Part shown: positions 1 through 10,825 of the stretch, piece by piece | How the letters are laid out: each line of letters opens with the position of its first letter | How positions within the stretch are numbered: the stretch's first letter is position 1 | DNA from: Ahaetulla prasina | Lineage: Eukaryota > Chordata > Lepidosauria > Squamata > Colubridae | Assembly (NCBI RefSeq): GCF_028640845.1 | Contig: NC_080542.1 | Coordinates: 148,861,298-148,925,297, forward strand | Direction: 5' to 3' | Length of the DNA stretch: 64,000 nucleotides | Translations under genes and position numbers: made by a program | Notes under the pieces: model-generated | Told to the model about the DNA's origin: nothing | Seen by the model: the letters and a program-made list of their open reading frames with translations, nothing else | The model's database searches: none

Positions 1-1038
1 GGCCGACCAGCTCTCCCAAATCCGGTTCCCGCGCATCCCGCTAGCCAAGGGCAGCTCCCACTCCAGCTGGGACCTCAACACCCACTGCCACCCCACTCAG
101 GCAGCTTGGCCTTCTCCGCCCCAGCCCCAAGAGGCATGATGGGCCCCGTCCAGCAGGTTCCCCTTCACCCTCCTGGCGCAGCAGCCCCCCTTGCATTTGC
201 TCCGACATCGGCCCAGATCCCGGGAGTCCCTGTAGGGTTGGCCGGCCCTCAGCCACCGCCAGTTAACCAGCCTCCCCTCCGACACGTTCCTCCTGCCCCG
301 AGTCCTGTCGGAGGGGCTGTTCCCCCACCGGCTCCCTCTCCCCGCCCTTCCATGACCCTCCCACCCCCATGCCTCTTGCCCTCCCAGATGCCGCCCTCCT
401 CACTGACTCCCGGACCCCCGTCCTTGCCCCAGGTGGCCTCCGAGGTCCCCTTCCAGCGGCAGAGCTCCTCCACCGACGACCTGCTCTCCTCCAGCCCTGA
501 GAGCCAGCACGGGGGTCCCAAGGCACCCGTTGGGCAGCCCCTCCTTCAGCCCACCAAGGCCGACGCCAAGGATGGCTGCAAGCCCAAAGCTGTCCAGCTG
601 ATTGAGAATGACCCTTACGAGAAACCGGAGCGTCTTTGGCGCCTCCTGTCTGAGCTAGAACGTTTCCAAGAAGGGGTGTCCCGGTTGGAGAAGACCCCTG
701 CACCGGGCACAGTCAGCGAGCTAGACAATATCTGGAAAGAGCTTCAAGATGCCCAGGAGAAGGATGCGCGACAGCTGTCGATCGCCATTGCGCGTTGTTA
801 CACCATGAAGAACCGACACCAGGACATCATGCCGTACGACCGGAATCGAGTGATCCTTCAATCGGGCAAGGACGATTACATTAATGCTAGCCGTATCGAG
901 GATCTCTCCTGCTACTGCCCCACCATTATCGCCACGCAGGCTCCACTCGTAGGCACCGCCTCGGACTTCTGGCTGATGATCTACGAACAGAAAGTCTCTC
1001 TTGTGGTCATGCTGGTCTCAGAGCAGGAGATGGAGAAG
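1..1038 (+). CDS. PTPN23: PTPN23 exon: proline-rich region and start of PTP domain
   Basis: Partial at its 5' side, open in frame 1 from the first base. It encodes about 190 residues of Pro/Ser/Gln-rich linker, the part that in HD-PTP binds ESCRT and endocytic partners. A helical segment (LIENDPYEKPERLWRLLSEL) follows, then the first third of the PTP domain with KNRHQDIMPYD and DDYINAS. The exon ends EQEMEK at a gtgggt donor (1039). The reading frame runs on into the intron to 1188, but the protein continues with QKVVRYFP at 2326, as expected for the family. Confidence 0.95.
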
Positions 1039-2325
1039 GTGGGTTGGGTGTTGGTGGCCGTGGCTGTGGCTGTGGCTTTTCTCGGAAGCCTCCAGGCTTC
1101 TTTGGAGTCAGCCAAGCCGGACAAAGGTCTGGTAGCACAGGGATGGGTCAATGATCTGATGTACCCATGGACCTCTCTGAGCCTCTGACATTGCAAACAA
1201 GCTGCCCGGGATGGCGACTTGGCAAAATGTGTGGCATATAAATTTAATAAAGTTCAAAACATACCTAGATTGGCTGCGGTGGGGAGGTGCTGTTGAGCAG
1301 GAGAGGGTGACTTTAGAAATGGGATGCTATCTTCTACTTTGGGGATAGAGAAGGGTCTGTCTTTGCCAGGGACCAGGGTGGGTGGGGGACATTCTTTTCC
1401 TCCTCCCCTTCTCTTTTACTTCCTCCCCTTTTCTGTCTCCTTTCCCTTCTTGTCATCCTCTCCACAAACTCCACTCCCTTCTAGCCCCGGTGATGTTACC
1501 CAATTGGGTCATGGAACATCTGCAAGAAAGTAACCAAGTTGAGAGATCACCAAGGATCCCTTAGTTCTCCTCCTCCTCTCCTCTACTGAAACCCCACTCT
1601 CAGTTAGCATTGACGACATTTTGTAGATCGGTCATGGAACGTCTGCAAGAAAACCAGCAAGCTCCGAGATCACCAAGCACCCACCAAGGACCCATTCTCC
1701 TCCTCCTCTGAAAACTCTGCTCCCTTCTAGCCCTGATTATGTTACTCAGTTGGGCCATGAAATGCCTGCAAGAAAACTACCAAATTTAGCACAACCCTCC
1801 TTTTCTTCCTCTTTCTCCTAGCACTGATAATCTTACCTAGTTGGGTCATGAAACGTCTGCAAAAAAAAGCAGCCAAGCTGAAAGCACAACAGCCTCATAG
1901 TTCTCGCCCCCCCCCTCCTCCTTCCTATCACTGATCCATAGTTGGGCCATGAAAACTACCAAACTTAGCACCAAGGACCCCACAGTCGTTTTCCTCCTCC
2001 GAATTGGCCATAGCTGAAGAGGGCTTTCTCATTCTGCTTGTTCAGATCAGGACTCTAAACTTCCATCCTCCTCAGCTCTCCCGGCTGGGATTGACAGGAT
2101 AAGAATCCACCCACTTCCACACCCCTGCAGTCTGGTTTTCGAAGCAGGCCTCGGGGTCCAACCATCTCTCTCTCTCCATCTTCTGAGCTCCTCAGCCCCA
2201 GCCAGAAGAGGAGGATGTAGTTCAGTCTTGATCTGAACAAGCAGAAATCTTCCCCGAGACCCCAACTTTGGAAGGGAGTCTCGATATCATCTCCCCCTTA
2301 ATTTTTCTCTCTCTTGGCTCGGCAG
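1039..2325. other. PTPN23 intron
   Basis: Intron between donor gtgggt (1039) and acceptor cggcag (ending 2325). From about 1440 to 2010 it holds a degenerate tandem cluster of the hammerhead-like repeat described separately. The rest shows no gene. Confidence 0.8.
1440..2010 (+). repeat. Cluster of five hammerhead-like repeat units
   Basis: About five degenerate units of roughly 100-120 bp share the phrase TTCTAGCACTGATGA, a 17-20 nt spacer, GAAACGTC, then TGCAAGAAAAC, and are separated by CTCCTCC-rich spacers. The best unit is 1818-1865 (CTGATAA at 1824, GAAACGTC at 1850-1857). The others carry changes in one or both boxes, for example GGAACATC near 1513 and GAAATGCC near 1760. The fifth unit (near 1930) is truncated. 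The same family occurs in SCAP introns. Confidence 0.7.
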
Positions 2326-2510
2326 CAAAAAGTGGTACGATACTTCCCGACGGAGCGAAGCCAGCCCATGGTCCATGGCCCCATCACCCTGGTCCTCACC
2401 AGCCTGAAGGCCACCCCCACCCACCTGGAGAGGATGATCACGCTGCAATTCCGCGATCAGAGTCTGAAACGGACTGTCATCCATCTTCAGTTTTCCTCTT
2501 GGCCGGAGCT
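2326..2510 (+). CDS. PTPN23: PTPN23 exon: PTP domain middle, WPE loop
   Basis: Follows acceptor cggcag and ends at donor gtaagt (2511), leaving two bases of a Leu codon. It encodes QKVVRYFPTERSQPMVHG through LQFRDQSLKRTV to SSWPEL. The usual WPD general-acid loop of tyrosine phosphatases reads WPE here, as in mammalian HD-PTP. Confidence 0.95.
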
Positions 2511-2654
2511 GTAAGTAACCCGGGGCCTGTGTGAAAGGGGAAGAGCCAGCCATAGGGCAGTGGGGTTGGGGTTGGGCCTGCTTGGTTTGGGGGCAGCAGA
2601 TGGATGAGAAGGTCTCTGGGCTTCAGGAACTGGATCAACCATCCAAAGTTGCTA

Positions 2655-3308
2655 TGGACGGCATGTGGAATGAATGAATGAAAACACGAAAGAAATGCAT
2701 ATGTATTCCATAAGTCAAGGAACAAATGAAAAAAGAAAGAATATACATGGAACGAATGAAGGAAGGAAAAACCCTTACGTAAATTTAATGAAGGAATGAA
2801 TGAATGGCAAAGTGCCTTTAAAGGTAACGAATGGAAAAAAACACATAAATGAATGGAAGAGAAAAAAATCGCATAAATTTAATAAATGAATGAATCAATG
2901 GCATATACAAATATAACAAATGAAAAAACAAATGAAAAAATGCATATAAGTTTAATGCGTGTATGAATGAAAAGATGCATATAAATTTAATACATAAAAA
3001 CCGCCTGAACGGATGAAAACAGCGAATAAAAATGAGCGAAGGAATGAAAGAAAATATCAAATGTAAAAAAGTAATACATGAAAAATTGAGATAAATTTAA
3101 TTTGATTGAAAAAACGTGAAAAAACGACGTGAAAAAACCACGCATGAATGATGAATGGAAAAACGCATATATACATAAATGAAAGAATTTTTAAAAGTCA
3201 CATAAATTAATGAATGAATAAACCACATGTAAAGTGAAATGGACAAATGAAAAGTTTGGGTGAATGAAAGAAAAATACATATATAAACCTAACAGACGAT
3301 GGCATGAA
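2655..3308. repeat. Degenerate (AATG)n tract
   Basis: Long AATG/GAATGAAA-rich low-complexity tract in a PTPN23 intron. It resumes as a cleaner (AATG)n run at 9084-9120 beyond the L1, so the L1 landed inside it. The ORFs here are artefacts of composition. Confidence 0.85.
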
Positions 3309-3319
3309 AGAAGGAATAA
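3309..3319 (+). repeat. L1 target-site duplication, left copy
   Basis: The 11-bp sequence AGAAGGAATAA is repeated exactly at 9072-9082, immediately after the L1 A-rich tail. Confidence 0.85.
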
Positions 3320-4913
3320 GTCGAGACTTCCGGCGGTCATGTCACCGTGGTGCGGGCAATAGAATGGAGCTCCGTTCCTGAAACCCAAAAAATCTCTGCT
3401 AAGAGCCCGCTTTAGGGCATTATTGATCCTGGAGAGATTGGTAAACTAAAGAGGAAGCTTTGGAGACGCCAGTATGGAAAGCAACCACTCGAGCAGTCAG
3501 GAGCAGCACTCTTAAGCTGGCGGAGAGGGAGCTGGTCTTTATGGCCGGCCTGGAGCAATGACAGCCGCATGTGTGGGAAGCAAAGAGTGAAAAAGCAACA
3601 GCTTCGTTTGACAGACAAAATGCCCCAGAAGAAGGTGAGGCATACATGGCAGAGGGAAGGCACAGAAAGAGGGAGAGTGACACGTCGTGTCCAGGAAGGC
3701 GGCTAAAATGGAGTAGACTGGAAATCTGAGTGATAGAATAGAACGAGAACAGCGCATAGAAGTAAAGAGCCCAAAACCAAAATCTACAAACCGTAACAAT
3801 TGGAGATCGGGAGACTCAAAGAAAAATGATCAGAGGTAATAAAAGGTGATGAAGAGAGTTTGAAAAACCTAAATAAGGATTAAAATTAGAATTGGAAAAT
3901 CGAGACTAATTAGTGGCTAATGAAATCTGAGTCAGCAAAACAAAGTTCCAGTGAAAACTGAACCTTTATTGACATATATTTGTGGAAAGTGGAATAGTGG
4001 ATTTATTGGACATATAGAAAGGGGTGGGGGGAGAGGAAGAGAAAAAGAAGAAATAAGAGGCGCCACCTGGTGGATGTCTGGATATATTAAAAACTGAATT
4101 TGAAGGGGAAAAGAAGGAAAGGAAACTGGAAATAAGACTGATGCAATATTGCAACATACAGAAATAAAAAGAGACAAACTGGGGGTTGGGGGTGAAGGGT
4201 ATAGATGATAAACTAAACAGAACTGAATAAATGAATGAATTGAATTAAGTTGAATTAATATATATGGATAGTTATAAATGAGCAAACTGGAATTGGATCT
4301 GGATTTGAGAAAGAGAATATAAAATAGCATATTTATACTTATATTTAGCAAAGAAAAATAGCCAAAGGTGATTAATTACAAAAAAGGTAAATTGAAAAAA
4401 ATCAAGAGTAGTATTAAAAAATAGAGAATTGTATAAATATATGTACTGTGCACCGTGATTAAGAATTATAAAACATATATAAGTCTAATAAGAAGTGCCA
4501 AGAATATAAGCATATTATATAAAGCGTGGGAGAAGAAAAGAAATAATTTCACAAAGAAACAATAGAGATATAAAGAGTGTTAAAAATTAGAAATATTTGT
4601 GTGTTTAAATATAGAATATATTGTGTGAAAAATATTTAAATAACAGAATATCTAGCCATATATTGGTATATGTGAAAGTGGAAGTAGTTCGCCGAAGCAA
4701 TAAAAATGACAACTACTGCAACTATAACTAAAGTAGGTAAAAAAATAGTGACAATTCCTTTACCCGTAACAACTTCACCTATGAGCCAAAAATCGACAAT
4801 GACTGGAAAGAAAAATCAGAACCGATAATGAACCCTCAAATCATGCAGACAATGTTACAAATGATACAGGAAACAAAGACAAAGCAGTAGCAAATAATCA
4901 TGAAGAAACAAAA

Positions 4914-5795
4914 ATGCATCACAAAGAATTAAAGACTGAAATTGGTGAAATGAAAGAGGAATTTAATATGAAGGATAAAATAGGAAATATTCAACAAGTA
5001 ACGTTAGAAAATGAACAAAGAATTCAAAAAGTGGAAACAAAAATATATCAAGTCGACAACAAAATGGAAATGATGGAGCAGAAGGTCCTACAATTAAATA
5101 GAGAGCTGAGCGAGTCAATTGTACTCCTGGAAATGGAAAAAGCTTCGTACTTTTTGAGATTTCAAAACATTCCGGAAGAAAAAGAGGAAGACTTGGGAGA
5201 GAAAATGGCTGAGATATTAGCAGAGGCATTAGGAAAGGAACCAGAAATAAGAAGGGAAATGGATGAAATCTACCGAATATACACAAATTATGCACGAAGG
5301 CATAGAAAGGCGAGAGAGGTACATTTAAGATTTACCAAAAGAACAAGAGATGAAATCTACAAAAAAACAAGAGAGGAACCGATAATATACAAAGGTAACG
5401 AAATTATAGTATTAAAGCAAATACACGCAGATTAAGAGACCAAAGACAACAATATCAATTTCTAATAACACAACTAACTAGATACAAGGTCAGGTTTAGA
5501 TGTACTGGAAGGCATATTCATGACATGGCAGGCAAAAAAATACAAGGTAGACACAACTGAAAAACCGCAGGACTTCTATGAACAACACTTTGCACAGGAA
5601 GAACAACAGGAAAGTAAGGAAGAACCAGAGAGTAGAAGTCAAGAGAAAGACCAACTAGTGGAAATAGAACAAGAAAGAGAAATACAAAAGAGACAAGAAA
5701 AAGAGCGGGTAGAAAGAGAAGGAGAAGGAGGAAGGATAGTAAGAGAGACAAGCACAAAAAAAGTAGAACAGATAAAAAATGGGAGAGGCACTTAA
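4914..5795 (+). pseudogene. L1 ORF1p remnant (frameshifted)
   Basis: Residues from 4914 to 5435 give a heptad-rich coiled coil, an RRM-like LRFQNIPEEKEED segment and the start of the C-terminal domain (HLRFTKRTRDEIYKK). The frame then breaks. The remaining C-terminal domain and a charged Glu/Lys/Arg tail continue in another frame from about 5520 to 5795. ORF1p is the trimeric RNA-binding chaperone of the L1 particle. The end overlaps the ORF2 start by 17 bp, as in the second L1 of this window. Confidence 0.85.
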
Positions 5796-7067
5796 GGTGT
5801 TCTCGGTAAACATTAATGGCTTAAATATACCAAGAAAGAGAGCTCAAACGTTTAATAAATTAAAGAAAACGGAGGCAGACGTGATATGTTTACACGAGGT
5901 CCACATCAAGAAGGATTATAGAAAATTGTTAGAAAATGTAAAACTAGGGATGCTGTACACAACATATAAGTCAAAGATAGAATAAAATCCAAATTAGTAT
6001 ATTCAGACGAGGAGGGTAGAATATTAATGTTCGAATTAGAATTGGACTACAAACAAATTTTACGGCAATATACACCCCAAACAAAAATCAGCATGAATAT
6101 TTCCAAAAGGTACATAATAAAATAGTAGATCTGGATTATGAAAACATTTGTCTGATTGGAGACTTTAACGCAATAGTTGAAGTTGAGGAAGATTATAAAA
6201 GTAGCAAAAAGAATAAAAAGAAGAATACATTACCAAAATCATTTTTCAATGACTTCAGAATTAAACCTCCAAGACGTATGGAGACAGACACACAAGGTAG
6301 ACATTCTGTTCATATCCACATCAATCCTGGTCCAGGATTGATATGGCCTGGATGACACCTGAGTTACAAAACGCGATAGAAGAAATTGAAATTGGAATGA
6401 ATGATTGGGCAGATCACAATCCAATAGCAATAAAATGGAAAAGCCAAAAAACGGGGGGGAAATGGACGATGAACCAAAACCTGTGTAATGATAAAGAATA
6501 CGGATTGATGTTAGAGAAGGAGTTGGCACTATTATTTGAAAAAATGGTAAATAAAATATATACAAAACAAACAGGCAGAGTAATAATGAACAATGAAATG
6601 CGCTTCAAGGTTTTGGTGACCACCTTCAAAGCGCTCCATGGCATAGGGCCGGGTTATCTACGGGACCGCCTACTGCGACCAGATACCTCTCACCGACCCG
6701 TGCGCTCTCACAGAGAGGGACTCCTCAGGGTGCCGTCAGCTAGGCAGTGTCGTCTGGCGACGCCCAGGGGAAGGGCCTTCTCTGTGGGGGCTCCCGCCCT
6801 CTGGAACGAACTCCCCCCAGGACTCCGTCAACTTCCGGACCTCCGAACCTTCCGTCGCGAGCTCAAGACACATTTATTCATCTGTGCAGGACTGGCTTAG
6901 ATTTTAATTTAATAGGGGTTTTAAATTGGTTTTAATATTTATATTTCCATTTTAATAATTGGGCATTAGAATAAGTTTTTTAATGATTATTTTAATTTGT
7001 ATATTGATGTTTTATATGCCTGTGAACCGCCCTGAGTCCTTTGGGAGATAGGGCGGTATATAAATTC

Positions 7068-7117
<50 letters not shown>

Positions 7118-8774
7118 TGACAGAAAAAGTTCATAAAACTAAAGGCATTTGACAAGGGTGTCCACTTTCTCCACTTCTCTTTATTTTATCATGAGAAATA
7201 TTACTGATCCAACAAATAGAAGAATATGGTGAAGTAATAGGATTTAAGATTAATAGAAATAAATCTAAATTAATAACCAAAAATCTTACCAAAAGTCAAA
7301 AAAATGAATTGGAAGATAAAACTAAAATGAACATAACCAAGAAAATAAAATATTTAGGGATTTGGCTTAAAGTGAAGCACTCTTCAATTAAGGAAGACAA
7401 TTATGATAAAATATTAAATAATATAAATATAAAAAAAGATTTGGATAATTGGAAAAATCTACAAATTTCATTATTGGGCAGGATTGCTACGGTTAAAATG
7501 AACGTTTTGCCAAAAATTCTATTTCTGTTCCAAGTTATTCCAATAAAACTAGGGAAAACATCCTTTGAAGAGTTAAACAGATTAATTACCAAATTTATAT
7601 GGCAAGGGGAAAAAACCTCGGATCAAACTAAAATTACTGCAAGATACGAAAGATAAAGGGGGTTTGGCATTACCGGAGTGGGAAATATATTACCAACCAT
7701 CAATTATCACATGGCTAAAAGTTTGGATGGAATTGAAAAACAAAAGAATTTTAGCAATAGAAGGTCATGATTTGCAAGCTGGGTGGCATGCATTCCTTTG
7801 GGACGATAAATACAAAACACATAAATACTTTCAAACACATGTAATCAGGAATGCATTGCTACAGATTTGGAAAAAAATAAAACAAAAACACTATACAGGA
7901 ATCCCAATGTGGCTATTTCCAACAGAAATAATGAAACACCCAAATTTATTGGATGTAGGCAAGATAATTATATATGAGAAATTGGTAAATGAACAGGGAA
8001 ATTTGAGAACAAAACATGAATTGGAAAAAGACGTAGGTAGGTAGGTAGATTGGTGGACATACACACAAATACAATCAAGTTATACAGAGAATAAAAAACT
8101 GTAAGAAATGCAAAAAGAGCAGCAAGAATTGGATAAAATCATACACGGAACAGAGATAAAATTAATCAGTAAAACATACACATATCTATTGCGATATAAA
8201 ATGGAAGATGAGGTGGTTAAAGAAAAGATCAAATGGGCAAAAATTTTTGGATACAATATAGAATTGGAGAAATGGGGAAAAAATGTGGAGAACAAATACA
8301 AAAATGACAATGTCCGCGGCATTTAAGGAAAACCAGTTGAAGATATTTTACAGATGGCATCTCCCACCAGCAAGGCTTGCTACATTATGCTGGAAGTGCA
8401 AAAAAGTATATGGAACGTATTATCATTTATGGTGGACATATCCAGCTGCAAAAAAATTCTGGGTTAAAATCAAAAAGTGGCTGGAAGAAATAACTGACCA
8501 ACACATAGACTGGAAACCAGAGATCCTCCTCCTGACAATATTGAACATGAAATACAATAAAGAAATCTTACATATAATAACAGCTGCTAGGGTAGCTTAC
8601 ACACAGAATTGGAAAAATGAGAACACGCCATCGGAGGAGGAAGTGATAAGGAAAATTCTGGACTGTGCCGAGATGGATAAATTAACAAAGGAGATAAAAG
8701 AAAAAGAAGATACGGAATATTATATAATGTGGAACAAATTGTATAATTGGATAGAAATTAGAGATGGTAAATGA
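5779..8774 (+). pseudogene. L1 ORF2p remnant (endonuclease, RT, Cys-rich end)
   Basis: Starts with an endonuclease signature (VNINGLN, then DVICLHEVHIKK) and has several frameshifts and stops. Near 6160-6430 the endonuclease continues (GDFNA, DHNPIAIKW). After the foreign LINE insert come QGCPLSPLL (about 7147), the post-RT YLGIWLK...GRIATVKMNVLPK region (7309-7656) and a Cys-rich C-terminus, CWKCKKVYGTYYHLWW (about 8380-8435). The catalytic RT core is deleted. Confidence 0.88.
6601..7114 (+). mobile_element. 5'-truncated L2/CR1-like LINE 3' end nested in L1
   Basis: Encodes the C-terminal end of an RT protein (RAFSVGAPALWNELPPGLR ... LKTHLF) to a stop near 6900, then a 3' UTR ending in a GC hairpin (ACCGCCCTGAG / AGGGCGGTATATAA) and an (AAT)n tail at about 7067-7114. 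It lies in L1 ORF2. The L1 sequence on the two sides is not contiguous, so insertion came with, or was followed by, a deletion of the host. Confidence 0.8.
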
Positions 8775-9083
8775 TGAAAAAGGTGAAAAGTTCATGTACA
8801 CACATACAAAAAAGGGTAGTAAAGGAAAGAAAATGAATTGTTATGAGGATAGGTAGGATAGAATATATATAGAAATAAGGGATAATGGGACAAAAAAGGT
8901 AAGGATAACTAAATGAAACGAGAGGGAGGGAAATGTAAATATTAGAGGAATACTGAAACGAAGCTGATGTAAAGAAGGAGTATATGTTTTACGTTAGAGT
9001 TTATTATGTCTTGTTGGTTTTTGTTGTTGTTGTTTTTTGGTTAAAAAATAAAAAATATTTATTAAAAAAAGAGAAGGAATAAA

Positions 9084-9120
9084 CCATGAATGAATGAATG
9101 AATGAATGAATGAATGAAGC
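9084..9120. repeat. (AATG)n microsatellite
   Basis: About nine clean AATG units just after the right L1 target duplication. It is the continuation of the 2655-3308 tract. Confidence 0.9.
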
Positions 9121-9240
9121 AATGAATATATAAATTGAATGAATAACTGAATATCTCACCTACTAAGTTTGTATATGGTATTTTTCTTTCATTCACTCAA
9201 TTTTTATGCATTTCATTCACCTCTTGAACTCTTCCTGCAG

Positions 9241-9345
9241 CGGCCTGCCAGACAGTAAAGGGAACCTCCTTCGGTTTATCCAGGATGTGCATAGCCATTA
9301 CCTACATCAGCGACCCCTCCACACACCCATTGTGGTCCACTGCAG
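9241..9345 (+). CDS. PTPN23: PTPN23 exon: up to catalytic-loop HC
   Basis: Acceptor cctgcag, donor gtaata (9346). Encodes GLPDSKGNLLRFIQDVHSHY ... TPIVVHC plus two bases of a Ser codon. It supplies the His-Cys of the phosphatase P-loop; the loop is split by the next intron. Confidence 0.95.
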
Positions 9346-9689
9346 GTAATATTGGGGAGTGGGCAACGTGAGGAATGCCCTAGAATTTTGGGGAATCCAG
9401 GGAGGAGATTGCTGTCAATCTCGCCTCTTGTCACACGGGGCCTTTTGGGAGGGTATATGACAATTTGCCACAACCGACTCGCAAAGGTCAGTTCACCCCG
9501 GCCAACTTGCCACCAGCCAATGACGCTGGACAAGAGTTGCACTAATATGAAAGAAATGGTGGAATAGAATCATTATAAAGAAAGGATGCAAAAGGAGGGA
9601 CAGAGTGAAACAAGAATGACCAAAATGAAACTCATTACTTTTTAAAATTTTAAATACTTAAAATAATTAAATTGGATTGCTAAATTGTC

Positions 9690-10105
9690 CTGTGGCAACG
9701 AGTTGGCTATGGTGGGTTGTCCCACAGTAAGTTGGCTGTAGCGAGTTGTCAGGTGGCGAGTTGGCAGTGGTGCATTATCAGACGGCAAATTGACTTTGGC
9801 AACCCGCAGCAAGTTGTCTGTGGCGAGTTGTCCCGCAATGAGTTGGCTGTAGGGAATTGTCAGGCGCCGAATTGTCCTGCAGCGAGTTGACTTTGGCAGC
9901 CCGCAACAAGTTGATTGTGGGATTATCCCGCAGCGACTTGGCCATGGTGAGTTGTCCTGCAATGACCTGTCAGTGGCATGTTGTCACGTGGCGAGTTGAA
10001 CGTAGCATCCTGCAACAAATTGGGCACAGCGAGTTATCCTGCAGAGAGCTGGCACACCGCGAGTTGGCTGTAGCGAGTTGTCATGCGGCGAATTGACCGT
10101 GTTGT
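9690..10105. repeat. Diverged GCGAGTTG minisatellite
   Basis: Tandem array of about 15-17 bp units around GCGAGTTGTC / GCGAGTTGGC, heavily diverged but repeated some two dozen times across about 415 bp of a PTPN23 intron. Open frames across it are by-products of the periodicity. Confidence 0.8.
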
Positions 10106-10209
10106 CGTCCCATTCCGCTTTTGAGATGGGTTCCTCAGATTGTCCAGGACTGTTGGAAAATAGATGTGCGAAATCTTTCTGAATTGATCTTCTGTCTTCT
10201 TCCTGGCAG

Positions 10210-10348
10210 CTCCGGCGTGGGCCGCACGGGCGCCTTTTGCCTCCTCTATGCCGCCATGCAGGAGGTGGAAGCCGGCAACAGCATCCCGGATTTGGTTCAA
10301 CTGGTGAAGCGCATCCGTCGGCAGAGGAAACACATGCTGCAGGAGAAG
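10210..10348 (+). CDS. PTPN23: PTPN23 exon: P-loop SSGVGRTG
   Basis: Acceptor ctggcag, donor gtacgg (10349). Completes HCSSGVGRTG and continues AFCLLYAAMQEVEAG to KHMLQEK. The P-loop position normally Ala in active PTPs (HCSAG) is Ser. In human HD-PTP the same Ser has been reported to abolish phosphatase activity, so this orthologue is expected to be a pseudophosphatase or nearly so. Confidence 0.95.
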
Positions 10349-10428
10349 GTACGGAGGTGGGCGGACACAGCTCTGGGATAGAGGAGGTGTCCCGCACTGG
10401 GTATCTTGACGGACAGCTTCTCTTGCAG

Positions 10429-10545
10429 GTCCACCTCAGGTTTTGCTACGAGGCGGTCCTGAAACACGCTCTGCAGGTGTTGCAGAGACATGGCGTGATG
10501 GCCGCGGCCTCCACCAGCAAGCCAGCCAGCAGTAGCTCCCAAAAG
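10429..10545 (+). CDS. PTPN23: PTPN23 exon: end of PTP domain
   Basis: Acceptor cttgcag, donor gtaaga (10546), 39 whole codons. Encodes VHLRFCYEAVLKHALQVLQ, the last PTP helix, then a Ser/Ala-rich linker ending SSSSQK. Confidence 0.94.
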
Positions 10546-10689
10546 GTAAGAAAGGAGGGGTTGCCCAAGGGTTGGAGAAAGGGGAGGATTTGGGGGAGGA
10601 GGGTGGCAGGCCCTTGAAGTCCCTTGGATGCTTCAGAGGGGAAAGGCTGAAGGACCCAGGAGAAAAAGCTCTTATTTAAGCCACGTGTA

Positions 10690-10790
10690 TCCTGAATAAG
10701 ACGTGAATTCCTAGGTGGGGAATTCTGGGAGTTGAAGTCCACAAGTTTTAAGAACTCCACAAGTCTTAAAAAGATTGGACACCCCCCCTC
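10690..10790. repeat. hAT-type MITE remnant
   Basis: Contains GGGAGTTGAAGTCCACAAG and a partial inverted match, AACTCCACAAGTCTTAAA. These are the arms seen intact in the palindromic hAT MITE at 54648-54771. No target duplication is visible. Confidence 0.5.
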
Positions 10791-10825
10791 GGTTTAGGCG
10801 ATGACCTTTGCAGTACGGGCAATCC

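Larger units (their letters stand above)
3320..9071 (+). mobile_element. Full-length but defective L1 retrotransposon
   Basis: An L1 in sense orientation to PTPN23, flanked by exact 11-bp target duplications. It has about 1.4 kb of 5' UTR-like sequence, ORF1 remnants (about 4830-5795), ORF2 remnants (5779-8774) and an A-rich 3' end after a GTTG-rich stretch near 9020-9050. Another LINE's 3' end plus (AAT)n sits inside ORF2 at about 6601-7114. Host ORF2 resumes around the QGCPLSPLL motif, so roughly 1 kb of the reverse transcriptase is missing at that junction. The YADD region is also lost downstream. It cannot be autonomous. Confidence 0.9.

Noticed and set aside
1039..1188. PTPN23 exon frame continuing past 1038
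   Set aside because: A clean GT donor is at 1039, and the protein continues at 2326 with the conserved PTP sequence; the extra residues match nothing in the family.
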